Assembly (NCBI GenBank): GCA_965198485.1
Contig: CBDAPQ010000005.1
Span: forward strand, 1,426,001-1,490,000
Origin: RH-AL1 sp965198485
GTDB taxonomy: Bacteria > Pseudomonadota > Alphaproteobacteria > Rhizobiales > Beijerinckiaceae
DNA: 64,000 nucleotides
Direction: 5' to 3'
Shown: one piece after another, positions 16,803 through 25,936 of the stretch
Position numbering within the stretch: the stretch's first letter is position 1
How the letters are laid out: every line of letters starts with the position of its first letter
Position numbers and translations under genes: made by a program
Notes under the pieces: generated by a model
The model's database searches: none
What the model saw: the letters and a program-made list of their open reading frames with translations, nothing else
Told to the model about the DNA's origin: nothing

Positions 16803-18572
16803 CTAGTTCTTAGTGGCGAAGCAGGAGATGCCGGAACGCTTCAGGGCGTGGCAGGCGGAGTCCGCGGCATCGGAGGTCAGGCCGGCGAAGCGGGCGCGAA
16901 ACAGGGTTGCGTGGCCCTTCTGCAGCTTCTCGGTGAAAGGCTTGGCTTCGCCCAGCGTGCCGCGGCTCTGGGTTTTCGCCCGGGCAAGGAGGCCGTTGGC
17001 CTCTTCGATCGTGGGAGTCGCGCCAATCTGGATCATCACGCCACCTCGGGCCGCCGGCCGGACGGTCGAAGGCGCCTCTGGCGCGGCGACGTGCGTCCCG
17101 GTTTGATCGCGGCGTGCCGTGGCCGCGTGGCGCAGCGCCGACGGCGTTGCCGTCGAGACCCCGGTATAGCGGGAGGTCGATCCGTCGGCGCGGCCGCTGT
17201 GCGGCGGGATCGAGCCGGTCGTCGTCATGTCGCGTTCGCCTTTGGGCAGGCCGGGCACGAAGGCTGGACGCGGGCGCGGCTGCACGAGGCTGGCGATTTG
17301 AACCGTCGCGCGCGAGCGCGCCGGTTTGCCGCGCCGCATCAGCTGCGGCTCGGAGTTGTCTAAGGCGTCAGGCGTCTTGCTGTCGGGGGCTTCTGTCTCG
17401 GCGATCCCGGCTGCGGGGGTAGGATGGGCGGGTTCGCCTGCGCCCGCGGCGGTCTCGACGGCTTGGCTCGCCGCCCTGATGTCGGGCCCGGGCGTCGTCT
17501 CGGCAGCTTCTTCGTCGACCGTTTCGACCGGCGGCGCGGCGTCGCCCTCGTGCTCGATCACCGGAATCGCCTCTGCGACCTGCTCCAGCGCCGGGTTCTC
17601 GGCGACCATCGGCGCCGTGCGATGGGTCGAGCACTTGTCGATCTCGGCGGCGATGATGTCGGCCATCACGCGATCGCGCCCGAGCCGGGTGCGGCCGCCG
17701 AGCACGACGGCGATTAGCCAATGCCCGTCGCGGTTGACAGACGCCAGCAGGTTGAAGCCGGAATCGTGAGTGTAGCCGGTCTTAATGCCGTCCATGCCTT
17801 CCACCTGCTCCATCAGGTGGTTGTGATTGGGCATGGTCTGGCCGGCGTAGTGGAAGGAGGGGATGGAGAAATAGTGAAAATAGTGGGGGTAGCGGTCGTG
17901 GATCGCGCGGCCGAGCACCGCGAGGTCGTGGGCCGTCGTCAGCTGCTGCTCCGCCGGCAAACCGGAGGCGTTGACGAAGTTCGTGCGCGACATGCCCAGC
18001 ATGTGCGCCTTGCGCGTCATCAGGTGCGCGAAGGTCGGTTCGTCGCCGCCGATCGCCTCGGCCACGGCGACGGCCATGTCGTTGGCCGATTTCGTCACGA
18101 TCGAGCCGATGACGTCGGCGACGCGGATGGTCGAACCCGGACGAAGGCCGAGCTTGGTCGGCGCCATCGAGGCGGCGTGGACCGAGACCGGGATGCGCGT
18201 GTCGAGCGTGAGGCGGCCCTTCTCGAGCGCCTCGAACAGCATGTAGAGCGTCATCACCTTGGTGACGGAGGCGGGATGGCGAAGCGCGTTCTCCTCCTGG
18301 GCGTGGAGGACGCGACCGGAATTGGCGTCGACCGCGTAGCTCGCGAAAGGCGGCGTGTAAGAACCGGGCCTGCTATGGACCACGCGGACACGGCCGACCT
18401 CGCGCGTGAGCGTGGCCCGGCCGCGGTGGCTGTGACGGTGATGAGCCTCGGCTGGCTGCGCCGATAGGCCGCTGGTGATGAGAGCCAGCACCAGGCAGGA
18501 GAAGGTCGTTCTGCGAAACCGGATACGCAACCCAAACTCGACCATACTCCGCAACCCCCGCACCCGCAGCAT
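16803..18572 (-). CDS. D-alanyl-D-alanine carboxypeptidase (peptidase S11) with SPOR domain
   Basis: Low-molecular-weight penicillin-binding protein that trims the terminal D-Ala of peptidoglycan stems in the periplasm. The active-site motifs are SVTK (Ser102, Lys105 counted from 18572), SAN in TKSANDMA, and KTG in GIKTGYTHDSG. After the catalytic domain comes a long low-complexity linker rich in Ala, Glu and Pro, then a C-terminal SPOR domain (from about GGVMIQIGATPTIEEANGLL) that binds denuded glycan at division sites. The signal peptide core is FSCLVLALITSGL. The ATG at 18545 is an equally plausible start. Confidence 0.93.
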   Translation of the reverse strand: MLRVRGLRSMVEFGLRIRFRRTTFSCLVLALITSGLSAQPAEAHHRHSHRGRATLTREVGRVRVVHSRPGSYTPPFASYAVDANSGRVLHAQEENALRHPASVTKVMTLYMLFEALEKGRLTLDTRIPVSVHAASMAPTKLGLRPGSTIRVADVIGSIVTKSANDMAVAVAEAIGGDEPTFAHLMTRKAHMLGMSRTNFVNASGLPAEQQLTTAHDLAVLGRAIHDRYPHYFHYFSIPSFHYAGQTMPNHNHLMEQVEGMDGIKTGYTHDSGFNLLASVNRDGHWLIAVVLGGRTRLGRDRVMADIIAAEIDKCSTHRTAPMVAENPALEQVAEAIPVIEHEGDAAPPVETVDEEAAETTPGPDIRAASQAVETAAGAGEPAHPTPAAGIAETEAPDSKTPDALDNSEPQLMRRGKPARSRATVQIASLVQPRPRPAFVPGLPKGERDMTTTGSIPPHSGRADGSTSRYTGVSTATPSALRHAATARRDQTGTHVAAPEAPSTVRPAARGGVMIQIGATPTIEEANGLLARAKTQSRGTLGEAKPFTEKLQKGHATLFRARFAGLTSDAADSACHALKRSGISCFATKN

Positions 18573-18712
18573 CGAAAGCTGCGGCTCTGCAGCTCATGAG
18601 TGGTCCGGAAGCCACGCTACGAGCAGCGGGTTACTTCACGGTTAAGTGCGAACGCCGCCTTGGAGGCGAGCGTGCCGACTCGGGACACCAAGCCACCGCG
18701 CCAGATGACATA

Positions 18713-18755
18713 GTGCGCTGCAGCATGAAGGTCTTGCGTGTTTTTGTGCGCTGCA
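18713..18755. promoter_or_regulatory. Pair of GTGCGCTGCA direct repeats upstream of the phasin gene
   Basis: GTGCGCTGCA occurs at 18713-18722 and 18746-18755, 33 bp apart start to start, about three helical turns. Both carry CTGCA, and the surroundings (CTGCAGCA, CTGCATTATTTGC) resemble the CTGC/GCAG-containing sites bound by PhaR repressors at phasin genes. The assignment to PhaR is inference. Confidence 0.4.
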
Positions 18756-18835
18756 TTATTTGCTGGGCGTGCGATCGCCGCACAGCGCTTCCCGGTCCTT
18801 CGGCGAAGTGAACCTCACGCGCCAGGAGCATCAGC

Positions 18836-19183
18836 ATGGCCAACAATTTTGAAGAGATGCAGAAGCTCGGCAAGGATCAGCTGGAACACGTGTCGAGCAG
18901 CGCCGCCGGCGTCACGCGCGGGTTCCAGGCCATCGTCGCCGAAACGACCGATTATTCGAAGCGTTCGCTCGAGCACACGTCCTCGTTCATGGAAAAGCTG
19001 TTCGGCGTCCGCTCGCTCGACACCGCCATCCAGCTGCAGTCCGAGTTTGCTAAGGCGCAGGTCGAAGGGTTCGTTGCCCAGGCCACGAAAATCAGCGAGA
19101 TCTATCGCGACATGGCCAAGGAGGCTTTCCGCCCTGTCGAAGCGGCGATGAACAAGGGTCAGCAGGCCGTTCACCAGGCGTAA
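18836..19183 (+). CDS. Phasin family protein
   Basis: Small amphipathic helical protein of the phasin family, which coats polyhydroxyalkanoate granules in producers. The 115 residues show the typical pattern, for example FMEKLFGVRSLDTAIQLQSE and FAKAQVEGFVAQATKISEIY, without signal peptide or membrane helix. The ATG at 18836 follows AGGAGC at a suitable distance. A clear terminator follows, so it is a single transcription unit. No polyhydroxyalkanoate synthase is in the window; the phasin-clpS-clpA order is frequent in Rhizobiales. Confidence 0.9.
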   Translation: MANNFEEMQKLGKDQLEHVSSSAAGVTRGFQAIVAETTDYSKRSLEHTSSFMEKLFGVRSLDTAIQLQSEFAKAQVEGFVAQATKISEIYRDMAKEAFRPVEAAMNKGQQAVHQA

Positions 19184-19238
19184 GCCGGAGAGCTTTGCCG
19201 CTTGGTCGGCAAGCCGCTTTACATCGCTTCCGCGTTTT

Positions 19239-19268
19239 GAAAGGCTCGACCTCAGTCGGGCCTTTTTC
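19239..19268 (+). terminator. Rho-independent terminator after the phasin gene
   Basis: AAAGGCTCGAC, loop CTCA, GTCGGGCCTTTTT: an eight-pair stem with one G-U pair, followed by five T. It separates the phasin gene from clpS. Confidence 0.85.
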
Positions 19269-19330
19269 GCGTCTGCAGGCTTGGTTCTTGCAGAACGGCG
19301 GACGAGTTCGATCCGACGACGGGCGCGAAC

Positions 19331-19843
19331 ATGTCACGTGGGACCCCAATTCGAAAACGCTCGGCGGCCCTAGCAAAGCCGCCTTTCCCTCCGCATATTT
19401 TCGTCGATGAAGGGGACCGGGCGGCATTGGCGCAGCGATTGTTGACGAACGAGATCCTCGGTTCGGCCTTGACCGCGGCGGCGTGGCCTCCGCGCGCGGC
19501 CAAGGAGCCGCAGAAAGAGGACGGTGGCGGCAACGAAGACGGGCGTGGCTCCGGAACGGCGGTCATCACCCGTACCAGAACGCAGACGCGTCGCCCCGGC
19601 ATGTATCGCGTACTCCTGCTCAACGACGATTATACTCCCATGGAGTTCGTCGTATCGGTGCTTCGAAAGTATTTCTCCAAGGGTCCGGAGGAAGCGACGC
19701 GTATCATGCTGCACGTGCACCAGCACGGCGTCGGCGAATGTGGTGTGTTCACCTACGAAGTGGCCGAGACCAAGGTCACGCAAGTCATGGACTATGCCCG
19801 CAAGCATCAGCATCCGCTGCAATGCATCATGGAAAAGAAATAG
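19331..19843 (+). CDS. clpS: ATP-dependent Clp protease adaptor ClpS
   Basis: N-recognin adaptor that hands N-degron substrates to ClpA. The core is at the C-terminal 95 residues: RPGMYRVLLLNDDYTPMEF, HVHQHGVGECGVFTYEVAE and the terminal KHQHPLQCIMEKK are near-invariant in alphaproteobacterial ClpS. The 60 or so residues encoded after the ATG at 19331 do not look like ClpS, so the real start is probably further in; TTG codons around 19440 are candidates, and no in-frame ATG lies between. It precedes clpA by 9 bp and is surely co-transcribed with it. Confidence 0.93.
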   Translation: MSRGTPIRKRSAALAKPPFPPHIFVDEGDRAALAQRLLTNEILGSALTAAAWPPRAAKEPQKEDGGGNEDGRGSGTAVITRTRTQTRRPGMYRVLLLNDDYTPMEFVVSVLRKYFSKGPEEATRIMLHVHQHGVGECGVFTYEVAETKVTQVMDYARKHQHPLQCIMEKK

Positions 19844-19852
19844 AGGCCGACG

Positions 19853-22384
19853 ATGCCCTCATTCTCTCGAAATCTCGAACAATCGCTGCATCGGGCGCTG
19901 GCGATCGCCAATGAACGCAATCACGAATACGCGACCCTCGAGCACCTGCTCTTGAGCCTGACCGACGATGCCGAAGCCTCTGCGGTACTGCGGGCCTGTT
20001 CGATCGATCTCGATCTTCTTAAGAAGAATCTGCGCGACTATATTGATCGCGAACTCGAAAATCTCGTCTCTGACGGCCGCGAGGATGCCAAGCCGACCAC
20101 CGGCTTCAACCGCGTCATCCAGCGCGCCGTGATCCACGTCCAGTCCTCCGGCCGCGAGGAGGTCACCGGCGCCAACGTGCTCGTCGCGATCTTCGCCGAG
20201 CGCGAGAGCCACGCCGCCTATTTCCTGCAGGAGCAGGACATGACCCGCTACGACGCGGTCAACTACATCAGCCACGGCATCGCCAAGCGCCCCGGCCTCA
20301 GTGATCCGTCGAAGGGTCCGCGCGGTGCCGATGAGGATCGCGACGACAAGGACGGCAAGGAATCGACAGATCCCAAGAAGAAGGAGGGTGCGCTCGAGGC
20401 CTATTGCGTCAACCTCAACAAGAAGGCGCGCGACGGTAAGATCGATCCTCTGATCGGACGCGAAGCCGAGGTGCAACGCACCATCCAGGTGCTGTGCCGC
20501 CGCTCGAAGAACAACCCGCTGCTGGTCGGCGACCCCGGTGTGGGCAAGACGGCCATCGCCGAAGGCCTGGCACGCAAGATCATCAAGAACGAAGTGCCCG
20601 AGGTGCTCGCCGAAGCGACGGTTTTCGCCCTCGACATGGGGACGCTGCTCGCCGGCACGCGCTATCGCGGCGACTTCGAGGAGCGCCTCAAGCAGGTCAT
20701 GAAGGAGATCGAGAACCATAAGAAGGCGATCCTCTTCATCGACGAGATCCACACCGTGATCGGTGCCGGCGCGACGTCCGGCGGCGCCATGGACGCGTCC
20801 AACCTGCTGAAGCCGGCGCTGGCCCAAGGATCGCTGCGCTGCATCGGCTCGACCACCTACAAGGAATACCGTCAGTACTTCGAGAAGGACCGCGCGCTGG
20901 TCCGGCGCTTCCAGAAGATCGACGTCAATGAGCCGTCGGTCCCGGACGCCATCGAGATCATGAAGGGTTTGAAGCCCTATTTCGAGGACTTCCACAAGGT
21001 CAAGTACACCAGCGAGGCCGTGCAGGCGGCGGTCGAACTCTCGGCACGCTACATCCACGACCGCAAGCTCCCGGACAAGGCGATCGACGTGATCGACGAG
21101 ACCGGTGCCAGCCAGATGCTTCTCCCTGAGCCCAAGCGCAAGAAGACGATCGGCATCAAGGAGATCGAGATGACGATTGCCACGATGGCGCGCATCCCGC
21201 CCAAGACCGTGTCGAAGGACGATGCCGAGGTGCTTCAACACCTGACCGAGACGCTCGAGCGCGTGGTCTACGGCCAGAATTCGGCGATCGAGGCGCTGAC
21301 TTCGGCGATCAAGCTGGCGCGCGCCGGCCTGCGCGATGGCGAGAAGCCGATCGGCTCCTACCTGTTCTCCGGCCCGACTGGCGTCGGCAAGACCGAGGTT
21401 GCGCGCCAGCTCGCGACCTCTCTCGGTGTCGAGCTGACCCGGTTCGACATGTCTGAGTATATGGAGCGCCACACGATCTCGCGGCTGATCGGTGCCCCTC
21501 CTGGCTACGTCGGCTTCGACCAGGGCGGGTTGCTGACCGACGCCATCGATCAGCACCCCCATTGCGTGCTCCTGCTCGATGAGATCGAGAAAGCCCATCC
21601 CGACCTATACAACATCCTCTTGCAAGTCATGGATCACGGCAAGCTGACCGATCACAGCGGCAAGCAGATCGATTTCCGCAACGTGATCCTGATCATGACG
21701 ACCAATGCCGGTGCCGCCGACATGGCGCGGGCGTCCTTCGGCTTCACGCAAAGCAAGCGCGTCGGCGAGGACACCGAGGCGATCAAGAAGCTGTTCACGC
21801 CGGAGTTCCGCAACCGGCTCGACGCGATCGTCTCCTTCGGTCACCTGCCCCCGGAAGTGATCGTCAAGGTGGTCGACAAGTTCATCATGCAGTTGGAGGC
21901 CCAGCTCGCGGATCGCAACGTGTCGATCGAGCTGACCGACGAGGCGCGCCGCTGGCTGGTCGAGAACGGCTACGACGAGGCCATGGGCGCTCGCCCCATG
22001 GCGCGGGTGATCCAGACCCACATCAAGACGCCGCTCGCCGACGAGGTCCTGTTCGGCCGGCTGAAGAATGGTGGCACGGTCCGGGTGATGGTCATTACGG
22101 CCGATGACGGGACGAAGAAGCTCGGTTTCGTTTATCCCGAAGGTCCGGTGCTGCCGCGTCCCGAGCGCGACATCGTCGAAGCTGGCAAAAAGCGCGTCCG
22201 CTCCGAGCCCGAGGTTCGCCGCGCTAAGGCTCGCAAGCTCAAGGAAGGCGAAGCCGGGTCGGAGGACGACGACGACCTCGAGCCAATCGACGGTGACGAT
22301 GGCGACGACGCGGTGGTCGACGAGGCGCAGGACGATCATGCCAAGTCCGGCAGCAGCGTGCCGAACTTCCCGCTGAAGGGCTGA
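19853..22384 (+). CDS. clpA: ATP-dependent Clp protease ATP-binding subunit ClpA
   Basis: AAA+ unfoldase that feeds ClpP. It has an N-terminal Clp repeat domain (1-145), a first AAA module with Walker A GDPGVGKTA and Walker B ILFIDEIHTV, and a second with GPTGVGKTE and VLLLDEIEKAHP; the arginine-finger and sensor regions are intact, including TPEFRNRLDAIV. The C-terminus carries an unusual acidic tail, rich in Glu and Asp over about the last 50 residues, seen in several Rhizobiales ClpA proteins. No clpP is nearby. Strong hairpins follow the stop. Confidence 0.97.
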   Translation: MPSFSRNLEQSLHRALAIANERNHEYATLEHLLLSLTDDAEASAVLRACSIDLDLLKKNLRDYIDRELENLVSDGREDAKPTTGFNRVIQRAVIHVQSSGREEVTGANVLVAIFAERESHAAYFLQEQDMTRYDAVNYISHGIAKRPGLSDPSKGPRGADEDRDDKDGKESTDPKKKEGALEAYCVNLNKKARDGKIDPLIGREAEVQRTIQVLCRRSKNNPLLVGDPGVGKTAIAEGLARKIIKNEVPEVLAEATVFALDMGTLLAGTRYRGDFEERLKQVMKEIENHKKAILFIDEIHTVIGAGATSGGAMDASNLLKPALAQGSLRCIGSTTYKEYRQYFEKDRALVRRFQKIDVNEPSVPDAIEIMKGLKPYFEDFHKVKYTSEAVQAAVELSARYIHDRKLPDKAIDVIDETGASQMLLPEPKRKKTIGIKEIEMTIATMARIPPKTVSKDDAEVLQHLTETLERVVYGQNSAIEALTSAIKLARAGLRDGEKPIGSYLFSGPTGVGKTEVARQLATSLGVELTRFDMSEYMERHTISRLIGAPPGYVGFDQGGLLTDAIDQHPHCVLLLDEIEKAHPDLYNILLQVMDHGKLTDHSGKQIDFRNVILIMTTNAGAADMARASFGFTQSKRVGEDTEAIKKLFTPEFRNRLDAIVSFGHLPPEVIVKVVDKFIMQLEAQLADRNVSIELTDEARRWLVENGYDEAMGARPMARVIQTHIKTPLADEVLFGRLKNGGTVRVMVITADDGTKKLGFVYPEGPVLPRPERDIVEAGKKRVRSEPEVRRAKARKLKEGEAGSEDDDDLEPIDGDDGDDAVVDEAQDDHAKSGSSVPNFPLKG

Positions 22385-22391
22385 CGTAACA

Positions 22392-22460
22392 GCCGCCGAC
22401 TTGAAGGTCGGCCGAGGCGGCGTTGCGGGGGGCGGACGGCGGCCCTGGGCCGCCGTCCGC
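22392..22460. terminator. Two GC-rich hairpins after clpA
   Basis: First, GCCGCC and GGCGGC enclose an inner CCGAC/GTCGG pair (22392-22421). Second, a perfect 13-bp stem at 22432-22444 and 22448-22460 (GCGGACGGCGGCC and its complement) with a loop of three bases. Neither has a T-tract; they may stop transcription or protect the clpSA mRNA 3' end. Confidence 0.55.
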
Positions 22461-22526
22461 GCGTTGGGCGCAAGACGATGCTTTGATGCATCTACCGCAT
22501 TGGCGCATGCCGCGTTGGCCGTTTAA

Positions 22527-25500
22527 ATGGCCGGTATGATGATCGCCGGCACGCACGACACCGTCCTCGTTCTGCTCTCCATCCTCGTCGCGGTTGTCGC
22601 CGCATTCACGGCGCTCGACCTCGCGGGGCGGGCACGCGTTGCGCAGGGCGCGACGCGGCTCGGCTGGCTCGCGGCGGCCGCCGTGGCGATGGGCGGCGGT
22701 ATCTGGTCGATGCACTTCATCGGCATGCTCGCCTTCAGCATGCCCGGCATGGAGGTGAGCTACGAACTCGGGCTCACGCTCCTGTCCCTGGCGGTAGCGA
22801 TCCTCTCTACCGGCGTCGGCTTTCTCATCGTGGCTTTGGCGGTGCGCCGACGCCTTTCCGTTTTGCTGGCGAGCGGGCTGATCACGGGCGCCGGCATCGC
22901 GGCCATGCACTACATGGGCATGGCCGCGATGCGCATGAAAGCCGATCTTGCCTATGATCGGCTCTGGGTGGTCGTCTCGATCTTCATCGCGATCGGAGCG
23001 GCGACGGTCGCGCTCTACCTATCGAACCGCAACAACCGGCTGTCGGAACGCCTCGCCGCCTCCCTGGTGATGGGCGTTGCCGTCGCCGGCATGCACTACG
23101 CGGCCATGCGCGGCTCCGTGTTCCGCATGCAGTCGGGCATCGACATGGCGCACGGCATGGCGAGCCTCGGCCAGTCCAAGCTCGCCATCGGCGTCGCCGG
23201 CTCGACCTTCCTGATCTTGGCGCTGGCTCTTCTGGCCGCGATGTTCGATCGCCGCTACGGCGACACGCAGGCGCGCCTCCAAGGCGACTTGCGCATCGCC
23301 TACGATCGGCAATCGCTGTTGCTGCGCTTAGGCGACCGCTTGCGCGTCCTCGACGAGCCCGCGGCGATCATGGCGGAGACCGCCGAAGCGTTGGTGCGCT
23401 TCATCGGCGCCGACCGCGCGGGCTTCTATCGTGTCAGCGACGACGTCCTCGTTTTCGAAGCCGGAGCGAGCTGGGCGCAAGCGCTCCCGCCTCTGTCCGG
23501 TCGGGTCGCAGTGTCGGCCTTCGGCGCCGCGCCGGTGCCGACGGACCATACGCGCGCGCACGTATCGCAGGCTCCCGGAGACGCCGCCTCCGTCCTGACG
23601 GCCGATGGCGGCGCATCGAGCGCGATTGGCGTGCCTCTGATGGAGCACGCGCATTGGCGCGGTGGTTTCTATTGCCACCAGGCCGCGCCGCGGACGTGGC
23701 GGGCCGAGGAGATCGGCCTCGCCGAAGAGGTCGCCGCACTGGCCTGGGACGCAATTCGGCGCGCCGACGCCCACGCCGCGCTGCAGCGACTCAACGCAGA
23801 GCTGGAAGATCGCGTCGCCCGTCAGACCCGCGACATCCGTCTCATCACCGACGCGCTGCCGGTGCTGATCGCCTTCGTCGACCGCGACTACCGCTACCAG
23901 TTCGCCAACCGCGCCTATGAGGACTGGTTCTACGTCACCGCTGAGCAGGTGGTCGGCCGTGCCATTCCCGAACTCACCGGCAACGACGAGTTCGAGCTGC
24001 GCCGCGGCTATCTCGATCGGGCGCTCGACGGCGAAGACGTGCGTTTCGAGCTGCCGTGGCCTCATGCCGACGGGCGCGCGCGCATCGCCGACATCCGCTA
24101 CCTGCCGCGCTACACCGCCTCGGGCGTGGTCGATGGCATCTACATCTTCGTCGTCGACGTCACCGAGCTGGTCGATGCCGCCGAGTCGATGCGCGCGATC
24201 AACGGCCGGCTCGAGGAGCAGATCCGCGTCCGCGATCGGCTCAGCGAGGAGCTCGGCCGGCGCACGGTCGAGGCCGAGGCCGCCAATCGCGCCAAGTCGA
24301 CATTCATCGCCAACATGAGCCACGAGCTGCGCACCCCGCTCTCCGCGATCATCGGCTATGCCGAGATGATCTCGGAGGAGATCGAGGATGGGATCCCGGC
24401 GCAGGATCTCGGCGCCGATGTCGGCCGCATCGAGACCAACGCGCGCCACCTGCTCGGGCTGATCAACGACGTGCTCGATCTCAGCAAAGTCGAGGCGGGC
24501 AAGATGGAGGCCTTCGCCGAGAGCTTCGACGTGCGCGCCATGGTGGGCGACGTCGGCGCCACGGTGGGCGCGCTCATGGACAAGAAGGGCAACCGCTTCG
24601 TGCTCGACCTTGGCAAGGACGAAGGAGTGGGGCTCGCCACCATGCATTCCGACGTCACGCGGGTGCGGCAGATCCTGCTCAACCTCCTGTCGAACGCCGC
24701 CAAGTTCACCGAGAAGGGGACCGTGACGCTCGCGGTCTCGCGCATCGAGAACAGCCTGCGCTTCGCCGTGAGCGACACCGGCATCGGCATGAACGAGGAG
24801 CAGCTCGCCAAGTTGTTCCAGCGCTTCCAGCAGGCCGATGCTTCGACGACCCGTCAGTTCGGCGGCACCGGCCTCGGCCTCGCCCTGACCCGCGCCTTCG
24901 CGACGATGCTCGGCGGCGAGGTAACCGTCACCTCCGCGGTCGGGCAGGGCAGCACCTTCGCCGTGACGCTGCCCGACCGTCTCGCGACGGCCGAGGCGCC
25001 GACGGAGACGATCGCCGAGGTCGAGGCGCACGGACAGCACCAGCTCGAGCACGACGTGGTCCTGGTGATCGACGACGACGCCACGCAGCGCGACCTCACC
25101 AGCCGTTTCTTGCTGCGCGAGGGCTTCGCCGCGCGCACCGCCAGCGACGGGCCGATGGGTTTGAACTTGGCGCGACGGCTGAAGCCCTGCGCCATCCTGC
25201 TCGACGTCACCATGCCCGGCATGGACGGGTGGTCGGTGCTGAGTCGGCTCAAGGCCGACCCTGATCTGGCCGACATCCCGGTGGTCATGGTCACGTTCCA
25301 TTCCGAGCGTGCGCTTGCCGCCTCGCTCGGCGCTGCCGACTACGTCATGAAGCCGGTCGACTGGGATCGGCTGCGCATCGTCCTCAACGGCCTGCGCGAC
25401 GCTGTCGGCGACGTGCTCGTGGTCGACGACGAGCCGGAGATGCGCATGATCGCGCGGCACGCCTTGGAGAGGAATGGCTGGACCGTCGCCGAAGCCGGCA

Positions 25501-25778
25501 ACGGCGAGGAGGCGCTGGCGCAGATCGGCCGCTCGGTGCCGCAGATGATCCTGCTCGACCTCAACATGCCGGTCATGGACGGCTTCACCTTCCTTCACGA
25601 GCTGCGGTCGCGTCCCAACTGCGAGAGCGTGCCGGTGGTGGTGCTGACCGCGCTCGATCTCTCCATCGATGATCGCCGTCGCTTGCGCGGCGCCAACCAG
25701 GTCCTGCACAAGGGCGACCTGCGCCTCAGCAAGCTCACCGAGAAGCTGCGGCAGCTGGGCACAGAAGTGGCGGCTTAG
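22527..25778 (+). CDS. MHYT-domain hybrid histidine kinase with two receivers
   Basis: Large membrane sensor of 1083 residues. The N-terminal 235 residues form a seven-helix MHYT domain with three copies of its motif (MHFIGM, MHYMGM, MHYAAM), proposed in this family to bind a metal and sense O2, CO or NO. Then come a GAF-like domain (about 255-410), PAS (about 430-545, VLIAFVDRDYRYQFANRAYE), HisKA with His599 in FIANMSHELRTPLSAI, HATPase_c (GGTGLGLAL), and two receivers with Asp893 (ILLDVTMPGMDG) and Asp1011 (ILLDLNMPVMDG). No output domain or partner regulator gene is adjacent. Confidence 0.92.
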   Translation: MAGMMIAGTHDTVLVLLSILVAVVAAFTALDLAGRARVAQGATRLGWLAAAAVAMGGGIWSMHFIGMLAFSMPGMEVSYELGLTLLSLAVAILSTGVGFLIVALAVRRRLSVLLASGLITGAGIAAMHYMGMAAMRMKADLAYDRLWVVVSIFIAIGAATVALYLSNRNNRLSERLAASLVMGVAVAGMHYAAMRGSVFRMQSGIDMAHGMASLGQSKLAIGVAGSTFLILALALLAAMFDRRYGDTQARLQGDLRIAYDRQSLLLRLGDRLRVLDEPAAIMAETAEALVRFIGADRAGFYRVSDDVLVFEAGASWAQALPPLSGRVAVSAFGAAPVPTDHTRAHVSQAPGDAASVLTADGGASSAIGVPLMEHAHWRGGFYCHQAAPRTWRAEEIGLAEEVAALAWDAIRRADAHAALQRLNAELEDRVARQTRDIRLITDALPVLIAFVDRDYRYQFANRAYEDWFYVTAEQVVGRAIPELTGNDEFELRRGYLDRALDGEDVRFELPWPHADGRARIADIRYLPRYTASGVVDGIYIFVVDVTELVDAAESMRAINGRLEEQIRVRDRLSEELGRRTVEAEAANRAKSTFIANMSHELRTPLSAIIGYAEMISEEIEDGIPAQDLGADVGRIETNARHLLGLINDVLDLSKVEAGKMEAFAESFDVRAMVGDVGATVGALMDKKGNRFVLDLGKDEGVGLATMHSDVTRVRQILLNLLSNAAKFTEKGTVTLAVSRIENSLRFAVSDTGIGMNEEQLAKLFQRFQQADASTTRQFGGTGLGLALTRAFATMLGGEVTVTSAVGQGSTFAVTLPDRLATAEAPTETIAEVEAHGQHQLEHDVVLVIDDDATQRDLTSRFLLREGFAARTASDGPMGLNLARRLKPCAILLDVTMPGMDGWSVLSRLKADPDLADIPVVMVTFHSERALAASLGAADYVMKPVDWDRLRIVLNGLRDAVGDVLVVDDEPEMRMIARHALERNGWTVAEAGNGEEALAQIGRSVPQMILLDLNMPVMDGFTFLHELRSRPNCESVPVVVLTALDLSIDDRRRLRGANQVLHKGDLRLSKLTEKLRQLGTEVAA

Positions 25779-25904
25779 AGCAACGTCCGCTGTCGTGGAC
25801 TAGCTACATAAAGAAAGCGTAGAGTCCGGACAGGCGCATAAGCCTCGCTTAGCGGCCCCGGGTCACCTTTCGATGTGTAGAGCGCATCTGCCGAAGTGGG
25901 TTCG

Positions 25905-25923
25905 CCCGCTTCGCGGAAGCGGG
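25905..25923. terminator. Hairpin between the convergent MHYT kinase and ygfZ genes
   Basis: CCCGCTTC, loop GCG, GAAGCGGG makes an eight-pair stem in the gap of two convergent genes. There is no T-tract on either side, so termination strength is uncertain. Confidence 0.45.
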
Positions 25924-25936
25924 TGTGCCCGGCGCG

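Noticed and set aside
19859..21598. 579-codon open frame on the minus strand
   Set aside because: Shadow of clpA on the opposite strand.
23328..25709. 793-codon open frame on the minus strand
   Set aside because: Shadow of the MHYT hybrid kinase; no family resemblance.
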